Positions 13,332-14,702 of a stretch of DNA of 14,702 nt are shown here, in pieces; the first letter of the stretch is position 1; each line of letters begins with the position of its first letter. The notes beneath the pieces are model-generated. The model worked only from the letters and a program-made list of their open reading frames with translations, ran no database searches and was not told the origin of the DNA. The translations under genes and the position numbers were made by a program. The stretch covers positions 1-14,702 of the forward strand of contig JAGNZX010000007.1 in assembly GCA_017984185.1 (NCBI GenBank), in the 5' to 3' direction. Origin of the DNA: Minisyncoccota bacterium (lineage in GTDB: Bacteria > Patescibacteriota > Minisyncoccia > Phycocordibacterales > UBA9973).

Positions 13332-13870
13332 TTTAATATTTCGAGCAATTTTTCCATCGCCCTACCTCGATGAGATATTTTATTTTTTTCTTCAGCAGAA
13401 AATTCTATTAAAGGACGGTCAGTCCCGTCCACTTTTGTAAAAAAATCAAAATGACGATCTCCATGGTCTTTTAGAGTTGGGGCTACAATATCTCCACACA
13501 TTACCCCTTCGGCTACAATAGTATCATTTTCGGCTCTACATAAAGCCAATCTACAAATAGCTTTTATTCTGGTGCCAGCAAATTTATTCCCCATTTCATA
13601 TGGAGTAAGGTGTTTAAAAAAATCTTTCATGTATGGACCGGGGAAACCACCAAGATAATCAAGGTGAACAGAAACATCATCCACTAAAAGTGGTTGTTTA
13701 AAAAATTCATAAGCCTTTTTAACCTTGTAATTCAATATCTCCTCGGCATCACCCTGAATTTCTGGTTCATCAAAGATGGCTTGTTCGCAATCAAAAAATT
13801 CTGAAAGTCCAAGAGATAATTCTCGAAACTTCATTATATTTCCAGTAACAATTAAAAGCTTGGGCTTCAT
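13322..13870 (-). CDS. Non-canonical purine NTP pyrophosphatase (RdgB/HAM1/ITPA family)
   Basis: Family members hydrolyse dITP, ITP and XTP to the monophosphate and keep them out of DNA and RNA. The 182-aa product has 'LLIVTGNIMKFREL' at 5-18 (the TxNxxK phosphate-binding motif, with T9, N11 and K14), 'LLVDDVSVHLDYLGGFPGPY' at 61-80 (metal-binding Asp pair D64-D65), and the C-terminal 'ISHRGRAMEKLL' (165-176) diagnostic for the family. The 'GGFPGPYMKDF' segment and what follows resemble eukaryotic and archaeal ITPA ('GGLPGPYIKWF') more than bacterial RdgB ('GAPGPYSARY'). It starts 5 bases after the gyrB stop, without an SD, so the two form one transcript. Confidence 0.9.
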   Translation of the reverse strand: MKPKLLIVTGNIMKFRELSLGLSEFFDCEQAIFDEPEIQGDAEEILNYKVKKAYEFFKQPLLVDDVSVHLDYLGGFPGPYMKDFFKHLTPYEMGNKFAGTRIKAICRLALCRAENDTIVAEGVMCGDIVAPTLKDHGDRHFDFFTKVDGTDRPLIEFSAEEKNKISHRGRAMEKLLEILNKN

Positions 13871-13875
13871 TAAAT

Positions 13876-14702
13876 TTAGATATCAATCTCGGCTAGTTTT
13901 GCATTGGATTGGATGAAAGACTTGCGAGGAGGAACTTCGGAGCCCATGAGAATATCGAAAATTTCATTGGCTTCTTCGGCGTCGGCGATATCAACGCGCT
14001 TGAGGATGCGATTCTTTGGATCCATGGTTGTCTCCCAAAGTTCTTCTGGGTTCATTTCTCCGAGACCTTTAAAGCGCTGAATGTGGAATTTATTAGATTT
14101 TACTTTCACCTCTTCTGTTTCTTCTTCGGCTGGGGCCTCGTCGGCACTTTCAACTTCTTGTATCTCGCTTACGTCTGCACTCTTGCCGACGATTTTTAAT
14201 TTATCTTCATCGGTGTAAGCATAAGAAATTTCTTTTCCTTTTTTGATTTTATAAAGTGGGGGTTGAGCGATATAAATATACCCCGCTTCAATCACTTGGC
14301 GAAAATGACGGTAGAAAAGAGTGAGTAGTAGTGTGCGGATGTGTGAACCGTCCACGTCGGCATCTGTAGCAATAATTATTTTATGGTAACGAATTTTTTC
14401 AATGTCAAAAGTATCTCCAATCGAGGTACCCATAGCAATGACGAGAGATTTCACTTCTTTGGAAGCGAGCATCTTGTCGATACGAGCCCGTTCCACGTTT
14501 AAAATCTTTCCACGAAGCGGGAGTATGGCTTGGGTGCGACGATCGCGTCCTTGCTTGGCAGAACCTCCTGCCGAGTCTCCCTCTACCAAGAATATTTCGG
14601 ATTCAGAAGCATCTTTACTTTGGCAGTCAGCGAGCTTTCCAGGCAAAGTCATCCCTTCGAGCGCTCCTTTACGCAAGATTGAATCCTTGGCTGCTTTAGC
14701 TG
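13876..14702 (-). CDS. gyrB: DNA gyrase subunit B, C-terminal part (5' end beyond window)
   Basis: The frame is open to the right edge. Reading in from 14700 gives 'AKAAKDSILRKGALEGMTL', so the protein continues upstream and TTG at 14676 is an internal Leu, not a start. The TOPRIM domain is clear: 'EIFLVEGDSAGGSAKQG' with the catalytic Glu, 'ILPLRGKILNVERARIDKML' and the metal-binding 'ATDADVDGSHIRTLLL'. The C-terminal part has 'IQRFKGLGEMNPEELWETTM' and 'EANEIFDILMGSEVPPRKSF', diagnostic of GyrB. An acidic insert of about 30 residues (Glu/Ala-rich, near 'ADEAPAEEETEEV') interrupts the region between 'YAYTDEDKLKIVGKSADV' and 'NKFHIQRFKGLG'. GyrB with GyrA introduces negative supercoils using ATP. 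It is followed by the ITPA-like gene. Confidence 0.95.
   Translation of the reverse strand, partial: AKAAKDSILRKGALEGMTLPGKLADCQSKDASESEIFLVEGDSAGGSAKQGRDRRTQAILPLRGKILNVERARIDKMLASKEVKSLVIAMGTSIGDTFDIEKIRYHKIIIATDADVDGSHIRTLLLTLFYRHFRQVIEAGYIYIAQPPLYKIKKGKEISYAYTDEDKLKIVGKSADVSEIQEVESADEAPAEEETEEVKVKSNKFHIQRFKGLGEMNPEELWETTMDPKNRILKRVDIADAEEANEIFDILMGSEVPPRKSFIQSNAKLAEIDI

Noticed and set aside
14674..14676. TTG as the start of the gyrB fragment
   Set aside because: The frame stays open upstream to the window edge and matches GyrB there, so this is an internal Leu.
1..14702. CRISPR arrays, transposases, integrases or restriction systems
   Set aside because: No regularly spaced repeats and no recognisable proteins of these kinds were seen in any frame.

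Overview
The window looks like a piece of a small bacterial chromosome from the Candidate Phyla Radiation (Patescibacteria, most likely the Parcubacteria side). The reasons are a moderately AT-rich background, tightly packed genes, almost no Shine-Dalgarno sequences, housekeeping genes with lineage-style trimming or fusion (ThrRS without its TGS domain, NusB fused to a NUDIX hydrolase, a short zinc-hook SMC), and a palindromic insert encoding 'LPTGKAGLPT' inside a conserved protein. TGA is used as a stop (rnr), which argues against the groups that recode it. The lineage is inferred from these traits; no 16S gene is present.

Layout, left to right. (1) 1-756, minus strand: rpsP (S16) followed by khpA (KH-domain RNA-binding protein, cut by the left edge). 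(2) 757-5748, plus strand: rnr (RNase R), a D,D-carboxypeptidase/CapA fusion that overlaps rnr by 4 bases, and an unrecognised 381-aa protein. (3) 5749-6207: a GC-rich island with a near-consensus sigma70-type promoter, densely packed stem-loops and a rho-independent terminator. I read it as a structured non-coding RNA of about 385 nt. A 58-aa two-helix ORF with a good SD lies inside it. This is the most unusual part of the window. (4) 6208-10350, minus strand: rpmF (L32), nusB-NUDIX, rnc (RNase III) and an SMC-like ATPase, a compact information-processing cluster. (5) 10443-13289, plus strand: thrS, an unrecognised protein with possible kinase-like motifs, a 40-aa hydrophobic protein, then a strong terminator hairpin. 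(6) 13322-14702, minus strand: gyrB (N-terminus beyond the right edge) followed by an ITPA/RdgB-type nucleotide pyrophosphatase.

Most genes serve core functions: translation (S16, L32, ThrRS), RNA processing and decay (RNase R, RNase III, NusB, KhpA), DNA topology and chromosome organisation (GyrB, SMC-like), nucleotide-pool cleaning (RdgB/ITPA-like, NUDIX) and cell-wall remodelling (S11 peptidase/CapA). Four genes at the heads of transcription units (rpsP, rnr, rpmF, thrS) have a -10-like hexamer only 6-7 nt before the ATG, which suggests leaderless mRNAs.
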